From the NCBI GenBank assembly GCA_017522515.1, contig JAFWZH010000263.1:1-24619 (forward strand): DNA of 24,619 nt. Reading direction: 5' to 3'. Of the stretch, positions 16,136-24,478 are shown piece after piece. Both the position numbers and the translations under genes were made by a program. This DNA is from Clostridia bacterium (GTDB lineage: Bacteria; Bacillota_A; Clostridia; UBA1212; UBA1255). Each line of letters starts with the position of its first letter. Position 1 is the first letter of the stretch. The notes below the pieces were generated by a model, which did no database searches, was not told the origin of the DNA, and saw only the letters and a list, made by a program, of their open reading frames with translations.

Positions 16136-17181
16136 AAACAATCTCCTCTTTCTATAGTTATTTGATATCCTATTTTATTCATTCTTTCTTTTAACATTTC
16201 AAGGTGTTCTGCCGCTTCTGCTCCGGAATGCAGTTTATTGTTATACAGTGTATATTTTTCTCTTGCGCTTTCGGGGGAGAGGTTGGGCATTATTACGTTT
16301 GCACCTGCTAAAATTCCTTTTTCCCTGCCAAAATCGTGGAGTGTTCCCAAAGCTGTTGTGGCCGGAATCAATGATTTGGGAAGCATCAATCTTATCAGTG
16401 CTATTAAAAAAACAGTCATTTTTACACTACCGGACAGATACGATGCAAAAGGTGTATCACAATGGGGAATAAAAGGCCCGATGCCTACCATTTCCGGATT
16501 GAGCTCCTTTAAGAAAAGCATATCTTCTGCTAAATTTTCGGTAGTTTGGTATGGTGAACCTACCATAAAGCCGCTGCCTGTCTGAAATCCTGCTTTTTTT
16601 AAATTAAACAGACATTGCTTTCTTGTTTCAAGTTTAATTGTATTGGGATGAAGCAAGCTGTAATGGCTGTCGTTTGCTGTTTCGTGTCTGAGCAAGTACC
16701 TGTCTGCACCGGCATTCCGTAGCTGTTGATAGCTCTCTAAGCTTCTTTCGCCTAAGGAAAGTGTTACTGCGGAATCCTCGTACTTTGCTTTTAGTGTTGA
16801 TATAATATTTGTGAGTACGTCATCCGAAAAATAAGAATCTTCGCCGCCTTGTAAAACGAAAGTCCTGAATCCTAACTTGTGGCCATCCTCGGCACATTTG
16901 AAAATCTCGTCGGGCATAAGTCTGTATCTTTTTGCGTTTTTATTGGATGCTCTTATGCCACAATAATAGCAGTCGTTTTTACAGATGTTTGAAATTTCTA
17001 TAAGTCCGCGAATAAAAACTTTTTTGCCGTATTGGGCACGGCGGACAGTACGTGCTTTTGCAAAAAGATATTCTGCTACAGAAGAGTTGTCTTCTGCCGA
17101 ACTTAAATGCTCAATCAGCATAATCCATTCTTTTTTTGTAAGCTCTTGCGTGTCTCGCAGTTTTTCGATTAAGCTATACAT
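16108..17181 (-). CDS. hydE: [FeFe] hydrogenase maturation radical SAM protein HydE
   Basis: A 357-residue radical SAM enzyme acting with HydG and HydF to form the 2Fe subcluster; HydE acts on the HydG-made iron-cysteine-carbonyl precursor. The cluster motif is C67-x3-C71-x2-C74 (NICKNDCYYCGIRASN). Further family segments are TFVLQGGEDSYFSD, RHETANDSHYSLLHP and GIGPFIPHCDTPF. The start at 17181 follows GAGGTGATT at normal spacing; the open frame to 17223 has no such site and overlaps the leader terminator. It is the first gene of the hyd operon, read from the promoter at 17361-17390 through a structured leader. Confidence 0.97.
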   Translation of the reverse strand: MYSLIEKLRDTQELTKKEWIMLIEHLSSAEDNSSVAEYLFAKARTVRRAQYGKKVFIRGLIEISNICKNDCYYCGIRASNKNAKRYRLMPDEIFKCAEDGHKLGFRTFVLQGGEDSYFSDDVLTNIISTLKAKYEDSAVTLSLGERSLESYQQLRNAGADRYLLRHETANDSHYSLLHPNTIKLETRKQCLFNLKKAGFQTGSGFMVGSPYQTTENLAEDMLFLKELNPEMVGIGPFIPHCDTPFASYLSGSVKMTVFLIALIRLMLPKSLIPATTALGTLHDFGREKGILAGANVIMPNLSPESAREKYTLYNNKLHSGAEAAEHLEMLKERMNKIGYQITIERGDCLCTNTTPNH

Positions 17182-17200
17182 TGTAATCACCTCTTTTGCA

Positions 17201-17237
17201 AAAAGAAAAGCTCTGCGCCGCAAGTAGCACAGAGCTT
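17201..17237 (-). terminator. Attenuator terminator in the hydE leader
   Basis: On the minus strand AAGCTCTGTGC (17237-17227), loop of 8 nt, GCGCAGAGCTT (17218-17208): eleven pairs with one G-T, then TTCTTTTT. It lies between the hydE promoter and the hydE ribosome binding site, so it must be overcome for the operon to be expressed. Confidence 0.75.
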
Positions 17238-17354
17238 CATTAATAGCTGAATAAATTATCTGTATCTTGACTTGCGGCTCAGCAAATCTTTGCCGTCAGT
17301 AGAAATTATATTATTGTATCCTTTGTTTGCAGTAGGAAAATGCCATCTGCTCAC
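17208..17354 (-). promoter_or_regulatory. Structured hydE leader, candidate riboswitch or attenuator (class unassigned)
   Basis: The leader runs about 170 nt from the predicted start near 17354 to the hydE ATG. Minus-strand GCCGCAAGT (17278-17270) is perfectly complementary to ACTTGCGGC (17225-17217). The latter spans the loop and 3' arm of the terminator, so pairing would break the terminator. GCCGCAAGT can instead sit in an upstream hairpin at 17298-17268 (TGAC/GTCA and GGC/GCC stems). This is classical terminator/antiterminator geometry. I compared it with TPP, SAM-I, cobalamin, FMN, c-di-GMP-I, ydaO, THF, lysine, purine and T-box consensus cores from memory and saw no match. Confidence 0.6.
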
Positions 17355-17360
17355 ACGAGC

Positions 17361-17390
17361 ATTTTAAGATATAGAACTATTAAGTGTCAA
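17361..17390 (-). promoter_or_regulatory. Promoter of the hydE-hydG-hydF-TM1266 operon
   Basis: On the minus strand, consensus TTGACA (17390-17385), an 18-nt spacer and TAAAAT (17366-17361). This is the best -35 in the window. Initiation is expected near 17354. Confidence 0.75.
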
Positions 17391-17492
17391 GAAAAAATTC
17401 TGCCGAAATCTGAAAAAAACACCGAAAATTTTCATAACCATGGACAATCCTGAATAAACTTTGTAATAATAATGCAAGGAGGATTTGTGTTC

Positions 17493-19988
17493 ATGGATGG
17501 TTTGACAACAAAAGAAGCTGAACAAAGATTATCTAAATACGGGAAAAATGTGTTGGAACAAAGTAAAAAAAAATCTCCCATAAAGCTTTTTTTAGGACAG
17601 TTTAAGGATGTTATGACTTTGATATTGTTGGCATGCACAGGAATATCTGCTTTTATGAAAGATTGGGTTGAAGCAATTGTGATGATTGGCATTGTGATTG
17701 TTAACGCAATTATGGGCTTTGTGCAGGAATTCCGTACGGAAAGGACAATCGAGGCTTTACGATCAATGACAGCAATGCACGCGAAAGTAAGTCGAGACGG
17801 CAAAATAAAGGATATAAAAGCAGAAAATATTGTTCCCGATGATATAATTCATATAAAAAGCGGAGACGTAATTCCTGCAGACGGATACATAATTGAGTCG
17901 GTTGGACTTACCGTGGATGAAGCAATGCTTACAGGTGAATCTGTTGCGGTAGAGAAAAAAAGGTATGCGGGAGAAAATAACGGTAGCGACAAAGTGTATT
18001 CCGGCACGATGGTATTTAGTGGAAAAGCAACTGTTAAAGTTACAGAAACAGGAATGAATACAAAAATGGGAAAAATTTCCGGAATGATACAACAAGTTAA
18101 AGAAGAAAGTACACCGCTACAGAAAAAGTTGGCAAAAATGGGAACGTATATTGTGATTGCATGTGTTTTTATTTGTGTCATTGTTACTATAACAGGGTTA
18201 ATGAGGGGCGAAGAACCTGTTAATATGCTGCTTACAGGTATAAGCCTTGCGGTGGCTGCTGTGCCCGAGGGACTTCCTGCTATTGTTACAATTTCCCTTG
18301 CTTTAGGAGTGCAGAGAATGGCAACGAATAAGGCTTTGGTCAGGAGACTTCCTGCTGTGGAAACGCTTGGAAGTACAACCGTTATTTGCTCAGATAAAAC
18401 AGGTACCCTTACACAAAATAAAATGTCGGTGAGAGAAGTATTCTCCTTATCTGAAAAATTACCATTGATTTTTAGGTTGTGCAACAATTCTGCAGATGCA
18501 ACAGAGAGCGCTTTATACGGAATAGGCGGAGAGGGAACCGTAAGGAGTGCCGCAGAATTTTCAAGGGTAGCAGAGATACCTTTTGATTCTAAAAGAAAAT
18601 GCATGAGCGTAATTGTAAAAAATACTAAAGGCGAATATTTTATTATGACAAAGGGTGGAGCCGATGTTGTATTGGCTAAAGCAACATATTATGAAAGTCC
18701 TTTGGGAAACGGTCAAGAAAAAATTATGGACGGCGTTAAAAGAAAACAGTTCCGGAGCAAGAATAATGAAATGGCTGCAAAGGCTTTAAGGGTACTGGCA
18801 GGTGCATATAAGAGGATTACAGCAGAAGAGGCGGAGAGTTTTCGTATGGGAAGAAGAAAAAGTGAAGGACTTGAAAGCGGCATGATATTTACAGGCTTTG
18901 CAGGGCTGATGGATCCTCCGAGAGAGGAAGTCCCCGGAGCTGTGAAAATGTGTACGGAAGCAGGAATAAGAACAATAATGATAACAGGAGACCATAAGGT
19001 TACTGCCGCAGCTGTTGCAAAAGAAGTGAATATAATGGGAAATACTGTAATGACAGGAGATGAAATCAGCACCATGAATGATGCTGATTTTGAAAAAGCA
19101 GTCGATAAAGTAAACGTTTATGCAAGAGTACAACCGGAACACAAATTAAGAATAGTAAAGACTTTAAAAAAGAAGAATAATATTGTGGCCATGACGGGAG
19201 ACGGTGTGAATGATGCTCCTGCAATAAAAGAGGCAAATATTGGAGTTGCAATGGGTGTAAACGGCACCGATGTTACAAGAGAAGCTTCTGATATGGTATT
19301 GATGGACGATAACTTTGCCACAATTGCTGAGGCTGTTAAGCAAGGCAGAGGCATTTATGATAACATAAGAAAGTTTATACGATATATGTTGGCATGTAAT
19401 TTGGGAGAAGTTGTTACAATGTTTGCTGCAATGTTGTTGGGTTTGCCCATACCGTTATATCCTATACAAATTTTGTGGGTGAATCTTGTGACTGACGGAC
19501 TGCCGGGTATTGCTTTGGGACTTGATCCTGTAAGTGACGATATTATGAAAAGGAAACCAATTTCAGCAGATAAAGGACTTTTTAGTGGAAGACTTCCTTT
19601 TTTGATAATATTTAGGGGAATGCTTATAGGGTTGTGCACATTAGGTGCTTTTATGTTTGTGAACTATACTTCGGAAAATGCAGAACTGGCGCGTACTGCT
19701 GCATTTTTAACACTTGTTATGACGCAAATCGTTCATTCTTTGGAATGCAGAAGTGAAACAAAAGGGTTGTTGGAAAGCGGGATAAGAGAAAATTTATGGT
19801 TACTTTCTGCCGGAGCTTTTTCGCTTCTTTTGATGATGGCTGTAATATATGTTCCGATGCTTCAAGGTGTTTTTAAAACGGTTGCTTTGGGATTTCCGCA
19901 GCTTGTAATAGTGGCTTGCTTTACTGCTTTGGGGCCGATTGTTGGGGGATTGATTAATGAAATTATTTCTCTTGCGGAAAAGAAATAG
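17493..19988 (+). CDS. Calcium-transporting P-type ATPase (P2 type)
   Basis: An 831-residue cation pump. The phosphorylated aspartate is D301 in [12 protein letters not shown]. The actuator motif is MLTGES and the hinge is [18 protein letters not shown]. Ion-site residues of the SERCA/PMCA type are visible: PEGLPA in M4, CNLGEVV in M5, and [10 protein letters not shown] in M6. In M8 the SERCA site-I glutamate aligns with Gln (MTQIVHSL), as in PMCA-like pumps carrying one Ca2+ per ATP. It would export Ca2+ from the cytosol. The start at 17493 is 10 nt after AAGGAGG; the GTG at 17487 and ATG at 17472 are poorer. It is divergent from hydE and 76 nt upstream of ftsQ. Confidence 0.92.
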   Translation: MDGLTTKEAEQRLSKYGKNVLEQSKKKSPIKLFLGQFKDVMTLILLACTGISAFMKDWVEAIVMIGIVIVNAIMGFVQEFRTERTIEALRSMTAMHAKVSRDGKIKDIKAENIVPDDIIHIKSGDVIPADGYIIESVGLTVDEAMLTGESVAVEKKRYAGENNGSDKVYSGTMVFSGKATVKVTETGMNTKMGKISGMIQQVKEESTPLQKKLAKMGTYIVIACVFICVIVTITGLMRGEEPVNMLLTGISLAVAAVPEGLPAIVTISLALGVQRMATNKALVRRLPAVETLGSTTVICSDKTGTLTQNKMSVREVFSLSEKLPLIFRLCNNSADATESALYGIGGEGTVRSAAEFSRVAEIPFDSKRKCMSVIVKNTKGEYFIMTKGGADVVLAKATYYESPLGNGQEKIMDGVKRKQFRSKNNEMAAKALRVLAGAYKRITAEEAESFRMGRRKSEGLESGMIFTGFAGLMDPPREEVPGAVKMCTEAGIRTIMITGDHKVTAAAVAKEVNIMGNTVMTGDEISTMNDADFEKAVDKVNVYARVQPEHKLRIVKTLKKKNNIVAMTGDGVNDAPAIKEANIGVAMGVNGTDVTREASDMVLMDDNFATIAEAVKQGRGIYDNIRKFIRYMLACNLGEVVTMFAAMLLGLPIPLYPIQILWVNLVTDGLPGIALGLDPVSDDIMKRKPISADKGLFSGRLPFLIIFRGMLIGLCTLGAFMFVNYTSENAELARTAAFLTLVMTQIVHSLECRSETKGLLESGIRENLWLLSAGAFSLLLMMAVIYVPMLQGVFKTVALGFPQLVIVACFTALGPIVGGLINEIISLAEKK

Positions 19989-20017
19989 TTGTGGCATAAT
20001 CTAAAGGCATGTATTAA
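19989..20017 (+). promoter_or_regulatory. Possible promoter for the ftsQ-sbp-ftsA genes
   Basis: TTGTGG (19989-19994), a 17-nt spacer, TATTAA (20012-20017), about 50 nt before ftsQ. Spacing is ideal but both hexamers are imperfect; read-through from the ATPase gene is equally possible. Confidence 0.35.
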
Positions 20018-20064
20018 TAATATTCGAAAGATAAATTGCGAAGTTGCGATAGGGGAGTGTTGCC

Positions 20065-20970
20065 ATGGGCACACAAAACGATAAAAATACAATATTCAGT
20101 TTAAAAGATAAAAAAATATTTAAAGACGGCAAGCTCCTAAGCAAAAAAACAGTTCTTTTGCTTATTGTGGGCTTGCTTGTGTTTTTTGTTATTATTTTGC
20201 TTTCTCCTATATTTGGAATAACAGAAGTACAAATATCAGAGGTTAAATTGTATTCTTCTGAGGAGATTTACGGAGCGTTTGAAGAATATAAGGGTTCCAA
20301 TGGTTTTATATCTTTATTAAAAAACACTACATTTTCTCAAATAGATAATATTTTAAAAAAGAGATATACAGAGAAAGAAAAAAGTATGCTTTTTGATTAT
20401 CCTCTTATAAAAAAAATAGAGGTCAAATATAATATGCCCGGTAAATTGGTTGTGGAAATTGAGGAACGTACACCTGTTATGATGACAGAAAAGGATGGTA
20501 TGTATCTTTATTTGGATTCTGAAGGATACTTGTTAGGCGCTTATACTCAGGCTGATAAGCCTGATATGCCGCTTGTTAAGGGTATAGATGTTAATGATTA
20601 TAAAATTGGAACATCAATAGCAGATGGTAAGAATACGTCGATTGATACAGCTATAAAAATTTGTAGTGTAATGAAGCAACTTTCTATGCTTTCTTATATT
20701 GATATTATTGATGTTTCGGATTATAATAACGTAAGAATGCATTGTTCTCCGTCTCTTACTGTGAAGTTTGGAGGTTCTGAGGATGCAGGTAGAAAGCTTT
20801 CCTATATAAAGGGAATTGTAGACAGTGGGTACGATGGAGAATCGAATGGAGTTCTTGATGTATCTGCAGGGGGAAATCCGATTTTTAAAGAGAATGCTGA
20901 GCCGGAAAAAACACCGGAGCCTGAGGCAATAGTAAGTCCGGAGGCAACAAATAGTGAAACACCGAATTGA
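20065..20970 (+). CDS. ftsQ: Cell division protein FtsQ/DivIB
   Basis: A 301-residue single-pass protein of the divisome. A basic cytosolic tail is followed by one membrane segment at about residues 28-50 (VLLLIVGLLVFFVIILL). Next come a POTRA domain (ITEVQISEVKLYSSEEIYGAF, then IKKIEVKYNMPGKLVVEIEERTP) and the FtsQ beta domain (YLYLDSEGYLLG; LPLVKG-like PDMPLVKGIDV). The last 25 residues are an acidic, Pro/Thr-rich tail (EPEKTPEPEAIVSPEA). FtsQ bridges early and late division proteins outside the membrane. The ATG follows GGGGAG. sbp begins 18 nt downstream, and ftsA and ftsZ follow. Confidence 0.9.
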   Translation: MGTQNDKNTIFSLKDKKIFKDGKLLSKKTVLLLIVGLLVFFVIILLSPIFGITEVQISEVKLYSSEEIYGAFEEYKGSNGFISLLKNTTFSQIDNILKKRYTEKEKSMLFDYPLIKKIEVKYNMPGKLVVEIEERTPVMMTEKDGMYLYLDSEGYLLGAYTQADKPDMPLVKGIDVNDYKIGTSIADGKNTSIDTAIKICSVMKQLSMLSYIDIIDVSDYNNVRMHCSPSLTVKFGGSEDAGRKLSYIKGIVDSGYDGESNGVLDVSAGGNPIFKENAEPEKTPEPEAIVSPEATNSETPN

Positions 20971-20988
20971 GAAGGGAGCGTGTAAGGA

Positions 20989-21375
20989 ATGATTCCTGTT
21001 CTTGGTCTGATAATTGGTTTGATCGTGGGAATCTTTTTGCCGGGAGAAATTCCGACAGAGTATTCTGTATATGTTGCTGTTGCAATTTTGGCTACACTGG
21101 ATAGTGTAATGGGCGGCGGTGTTGCAGCGATGGAGAATCGTTTTGACTTAAGGTTATTTATTTCAGGCTTTTTAGGTAATGTTTTCCTCGCAGTGTTGTT
21201 GGCTTTTATAGGTGACAAAATGGGCATTCAGTTGTATATGGCAGCAATATTCGCTTTTGGCATAAGACTCTTTGCGAATTTTGCAACAATCAGAAGGCTT
21301 TTAATAAAAAAATACAGTAAAGATACAAAAAGCAAAAACGAAGACAAAGTGCTTCGAGAAGATAATGTGATTTAA
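20989..21375 (+). CDS. sbp: Small basic protein Sbp (DUF1290)
   Basis: A 128-residue membrane protein with three to four hydrophobic segments (IPVLGLIIGLIVGIFLPG; YSVYVAVAILATLDSVMGG; FISGFLGNVFLAVLLAFIG; LYMAAIFAFGIRLFANF) and a lysine-rich tail. The segment ATLDSVMGGGVAAMENRFD is characteristic. Sbp genes sit next to ftsQ/ftsA/ftsZ in Bacillus and Clostridia; their function is unknown. GAAGGGAG and AAGGA precede the ATG. It lies between ftsQ (18-nt gap) and ftsA (20-nt gap), so it is in the division operon. Confidence 0.9.
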   Translation: MIPVLGLIIGLIVGIFLPGEIPTEYSVYVAVAILATLDSVMGGGVAAMENRFDLRLFISGFLGNVFLAVLLAFIGDKMGIQLYMAAIFAFGIRLFANFATIRRLLIKKYSKDTKSKNEDKVLREDNVI

Positions 21376-21395
21376 GAAAAAGGCAGGTAAAGAAA

Positions 21396-22664
21396 ATGGT
21401 GAAATATGTAGCGGCGCTCGATATCGGAACAACCGGTTTGAGAATGTTAGTTGGAAAGGTTACTGATTCCGGAAGTACGCATATAATTGCAAAAACAGCC
21501 GTTCCGTGCAGGGGAATAAAAAAATATCAGATAGAAGATCCTGCAGAGCTTGTGACATCTATACGCAAGGTTCTTAAGAAAATCGAGGAGCAGACAGATA
21601 TTATTGTAAAGTCTGCTTATGTAAGCATACAGGGTGCATATGTAGGGTATGTAAGAAATACAGCAGTAGTCAATGTTGAGGACGGGACTGTTTCTGATTC
21701 AACAATTGCGGATTTGTTAGACAAGACTTCAGATATAGAGTTATATGAGGATGAAAATCTAGTAGATGTTATACCTGTCAAATATGTTATAGATGAAGCA
21801 GAGACGGTTAACGATCCGTATGGGTTAGAAGCAGAAACATTAAGAGTTGAAGCTGATATTGTTACTGCAAATGCAGATGCAGTTGATAAGATCACAGCTT
21901 GCATAAAAGAAGCCGGTCTTGAAGTAGACGGGTTTGTTCCGTCGTCGGCAGCAATGATGGGACTTATTCCTGACTATGATGAGGATGAAAACAGCACTCT
22001 TTTAATTGACGTGGGCGGCAGTAATACAGAGTTTATTGTGTATTCCAATACATATCCGTTCTTTTCTTCAAGTATTCCCGTAGGTGGAGACCATATTACA
22101 AATGACATAGCGGCAGTTTTAAAAATCAGTCCGGAAGAAGCAGAAACAATAAAACGTGACTATGCCATAGCTGCAGCAGAGCTTGTAACAAATAATGTTG
22201 ATGTGGCGGTATTTAACATAGAAAAGGGTATGCAAGAGCTTGTTAAGATTAAGGATATAGTAGAAATTATGGAGGCAAGAATTGTTGCACTTCTTAATAT
22301 AATTGCTGATAAACTTGAGAGAGAGGATATCAGTTCCGCAGGCATAAGCAGAGTTATTTTCTGTGGTGATGGTTTGAATTCCTTTAATGGTCTTGATACT
22401 TTGTGTGAAGAAATTTTTGAGTCAAAATACGTTAAAGTTGATTTTACAAGAGCTACGGGAATGAAAAGTTGCTACACCTATTCGGGAGGAATGGTAATGT
22501 ATATTTCAAAACTTTTGCCTCTTGGAAGAGTTGACTCTAAAATTGAAAAGAGAAGCTTTGCGGCAGAACAGGTAAACGGACAAAGCAGAACAAAGATTGT
22601 GTCTGATGCTATTTCAGGTGTGAAGGATAAGTTTAAAGGTTTTGTTGCAAGATTTAAGGAGTAA
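21396..22664 (+). CDS. ftsA: Cell division protein FtsA
   Basis: A 422-residue actin-like ATPase that ties FtsZ filaments to the membrane. The phosphate 1 loop is VAALDIGTTGLRMLVGKV. The phosphate 2 loop is TLLIDVGGSNTEF, and the adenosine-side motif is ISRVIFCGDGLNSFNG. The 1C insertion (SHS2) lies between residues about 85 and 165. The last residues (GVKDKFKGFVARFKE) form the amphipathic membrane-targeting helix, so the protein is complete. The upstream site is modest (AGGCAGG). The next gene, ftsZ, has its own promoter in the 173-nt gap. Confidence 0.93.
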   Translation: MVKYVAALDIGTTGLRMLVGKVTDSGSTHIIAKTAVPCRGIKKYQIEDPAELVTSIRKVLKKIEEQTDIIVKSAYVSIQGAYVGYVRNTAVVNVEDGTVSDSTIADLLDKTSDIELYEDENLVDVIPVKYVIDEAETVNDPYGLEAETLRVEADIVTANADAVDKITACIKEAGLEVDGFVPSSAAMMGLIPDYDEDENSTLLIDVGGSNTEFIVYSNTYPFFSSSIPVGGDHITNDIAAVLKISPEEAETIKRDYAIAAAELVTNNVDVAVFNIEKGMQELVKIKDIVEIMEARIVALLNIIADKLEREDISSAGISRVIFCGDGLNSFNGLDTLCEEIFESKYVKVDFTRATGMKSCYTYSGGMVMYISKLLPLGRVDSKIEKRSFAAEQVNGQSRTKIVSDAISGVKDKFKGFVARFKE

Positions 22665-22708
22665 AAAGAGCTTTTTTGACTTTTTTAGATGAAAATTCAA
22701 AAAAAGTG

Positions 22709-22737
22709 TTGCATAACAAACTTTAATGATGTATATT
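22709..22737 (+). promoter_or_regulatory. ftsZ promoter
   Basis: TTGCAT (22709-22714), a 17-nt spacer, TATATT (22732-22737). Initiation near 22744 would leave a leader of about 95 nt before the ftsZ start. It lies in the 173-nt gap after ftsA. Confidence 0.55.
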
Positions 22738-22756
22738 ATTATGGATAGTAAATATC

Positions 22757-22772
22757 TTTAACTACCGTTAAA
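22757..22772. repeat. Inverted repeat in the ftsZ leader
   Basis: TTTAAC-TACC-GTTAAA, a perfect 6-bp inverted repeat with a 4-nt centre, about 13 nt past the predicted ftsZ transcription start. It is a possible operator; no regulator can be named. Confidence 0.4.
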
Positions 22773-22837
22773 AACAAATATAAACAACGTATTTTAACAG
22801 AAGATAAAATTTAAGTGTTATTTAAGGAGGGCTTATC

Positions 22838-23932
22838 TTGAGTATTGAATATGACAGCGAAGCAGGCAAGGACGCTAAGATAATTGTAATAGGTATCGGT
22901 GGTGGCGGTAATAACGCCGTTGACAGAATGATTGAATCAGGTATGTCCAGTGTTGATTTTATAGCGATGAACACGGACAAGCATGTTCTTTTAAAATCAA
23001 AAGCAGGCACAAAGATTCAGTTGGGAGAAAAGCTTACACGTGGTTTGGGTGCAGGTGCAAATCCCGAAGTTGGTGAAAAAGCTGCGACAGAGAGTCGTGA
23101 TGAGATTACTAATCTCCTTACCGGCGTTGATATGGTATTTATTACAGCAGGTATGGGCGGCGGTACAGGAACCGGTGCTGCACCTGTTGTTGCGGAGATT
23201 GCTAAGAGCTTGGGCATTCTTACAGTAGCTGTTGTAACAAAACCTTTTGCATTTGAAGGCAGAAGAAAAATGATGGCTGCTCTTAAAGGTATAGAAAAAC
23301 TTGAGGAAAATGTTGACTCACTCGTAATTATTCCTAATGATAATATAATGAAAATTGTTGACGAGAAAGTTACTTTCCAGAATGCATTCAGACTTGTAGA
23401 CGAAGTACTCAGCAGTTCTGTTCAAGGTATCTGTGATATTGTAACTGATGTTGCAGACGTTAACATTGACTTTGCTGACGTTAAAACTACAATGTCAAAT
23501 AAAGGTATCGTACATTTGGGTGTTGGCCGTGCATCAGGTAAAAACCGTGCAGAAGAAGCTCTTAAAATGGCTGTTGAGAATCCTCTTCTTGAGACAAGCA
23601 TTCGTAATGCTAAATCAGTTCTCGTTTACTACACAGGTGACAATATTAACATGATGGAGCTTACACTTGTAAACAACCAAGTACATGAAGATGTTGATGC
23701 AGATGCTCAGATTATTTTCGGTGCTATGGAGTCTGATGATATGAATGACGAGATGAAAGTTACTGTTATTGCTGCAGGCTTTGATAATCAAGATATAGGC
23801 GATGCTATGGATCTTGATACAAAGACAACAATATCAGCTGCTCAAGCAGATGAGGTTGATTCTTCCAGAAGACGCAGATCAAGTGCAAGTGATGATTTTG
23901 ATGTTCCTACATTCTTGCAGAACAGAAAATAA
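22838..23932 (+). CDS. ftsZ: Cell division protein FtsZ
   Basis: A 364-residue tubulin-like GTPase that forms the Z ring. Nucleotide motifs are GGGGNNAVDRM (residues 21-31) and the tubulin signature GGGTGTGAAPVV (107-118). The T7 synergy loop NIDFADVKTTM, which activates the neighbouring subunit's GTP hydrolysis, is intact. The variable linker is short. The C-terminal peptide DFDVPTFLQNRK binds FtsA and other partners. Translation starts at TTG (22838) with AAGGAGG 7 nt upstream; no ATG or GTG in frame is as well placed. Transcribed from 22709-22737 and ended by the hairpins at 23966-24029. Confidence 0.96.
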   Translation: MSIEYDSEAGKDAKIIVIGIGGGGNNAVDRMIESGMSSVDFIAMNTDKHVLLKSKAGTKIQLGEKLTRGLGAGANPEVGEKAATESRDEITNLLTGVDMVFITAGMGGGTGTGAAPVVAEIAKSLGILTVAVVTKPFAFEGRRKMMAALKGIEKLEENVDSLVIIPNDNIMKIVDEKVTFQNAFRLVDEVLSSSVQGICDIVTDVADVNIDFADVKTTMSNKGIVHLGVGRASGKNRAEEALKMAVENPLLETSIRNAKSVLVYYTGDNINMMELTLVNNQVHEDVDADAQIIFGAMESDDMNDEMKVTVIAAGFDNQDIGDAMDLDTKTTISAAQADEVDSSRRRRSSASDDFDVPTFLQNRK

Positions 23933-23965
23933 TTGATTTTCACAGAGTAAATTAAGTTAAAAAGA

Positions 23966-24029
23966 AGCTGTAAAAAAACAGCTGCCAAAAGCTCCAAGAT
24001 TCATTTGAAATACGAGTCTTGGAGCTTTT
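23966..24029 (+). terminator. Double-hairpin terminator after ftsZ
   Basis: Hairpin 1 is AGCTGT-AAAAAA-ACAGCT (23966-23983). Hairpin 2 pairs AAAAGCTCCAAGA (23987-23999) with TCTTGGAGCTTTT (24017-24029), thirteen perfect pairs plus three more towards the loop. The A and T ends allow it to work on both strands. Confidence 0.85.
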
Positions 24030-24108
24030 CTGATGATAAAGGGGTTAAATTAATCTTTTTGTTTATTAATACTAAAACAAATGATATTTTAGGTCACAGT
24101 TATTTACG

Positions 24109-24414
24109 CTAACTGATTTCTTTTATATAAAAATTAACTGTCCTGTATGGATTTTTTTATTTTTTCATGCCGTGTTCTTGGCAGTAAAGATAATTATTAA
24201 AACTACCATAGCCTGCATCTGCAACAGGATATTCCGGCAGAAGTTAGTATTTTTCCATGTAATCTCTCTTCATTCTAATAAATGTTGTATTATCTAAAAG
24301 AGAATTATTCATAAAATTATCTATGGTCATAAAGCTTGGTGCCTTGTTTTCCTCCACTTCACAGAATGTATGCATGAGGGCTGAAACTTCTATTATTGTT
24401 GAAATTTCAAATGG
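24109..24414 (-). pseudogene. Decayed IS1182-like transposase fragment
   Basis: One minus-strand frame reads as a transposase interrupted by stops: PFEISTIIEVSALMHTF, KAPSFMTIDNFMNN, a stop after YMEKY, then LPEYPVADAGYGSFNNYLYC (the DDE-type ADAGYGS core), a stop after HGMKK (24157-24159), then KNPYRTVNF. The segments and their order fit IS1182-family transposases, with parts deleted between them. At least two in-frame stops make it non-functional. Bases 24030-24108 show no gene. Confidence 0.7.
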
Positions 24415-24478
24415 TTATTTTCATATTTTAATTCTACTACAAAAAAGGCTACTTTCTACTTCTCTGTAGGTTTGCAAC

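Noticed and set aside
17182..17354. hydE leader as a T-box, cobalamin, SAM-I or c-di-GMP-I element
   Set aside because: None of the diagnostic core sequences of those classes (for example the GGGUGGNACCGCG T-box) was seen; left as unassigned.
17441..17469. TGGACA-17-TAATAA as the promoter of the Ca2+ ATPase gene
   Set aside because: Transcription would start on the ribosome binding site itself, leaving almost no leader.
17849..18604. 251-codon minus-strand frame inside the Ca2+ ATPase gene
   Set aside because: Shadow of the ATPase codons; the residue mix (Ser/Thr/Pro/Ile-rich) and lack of a start signal are typical of antisense frames.
22668..22708. Intrinsic terminator between ftsA and ftsZ
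   Set aside because: The possible stem (ACTTTTTT with AAAAAAAGT) is nearly all A-T and would be weak; not enough to call.
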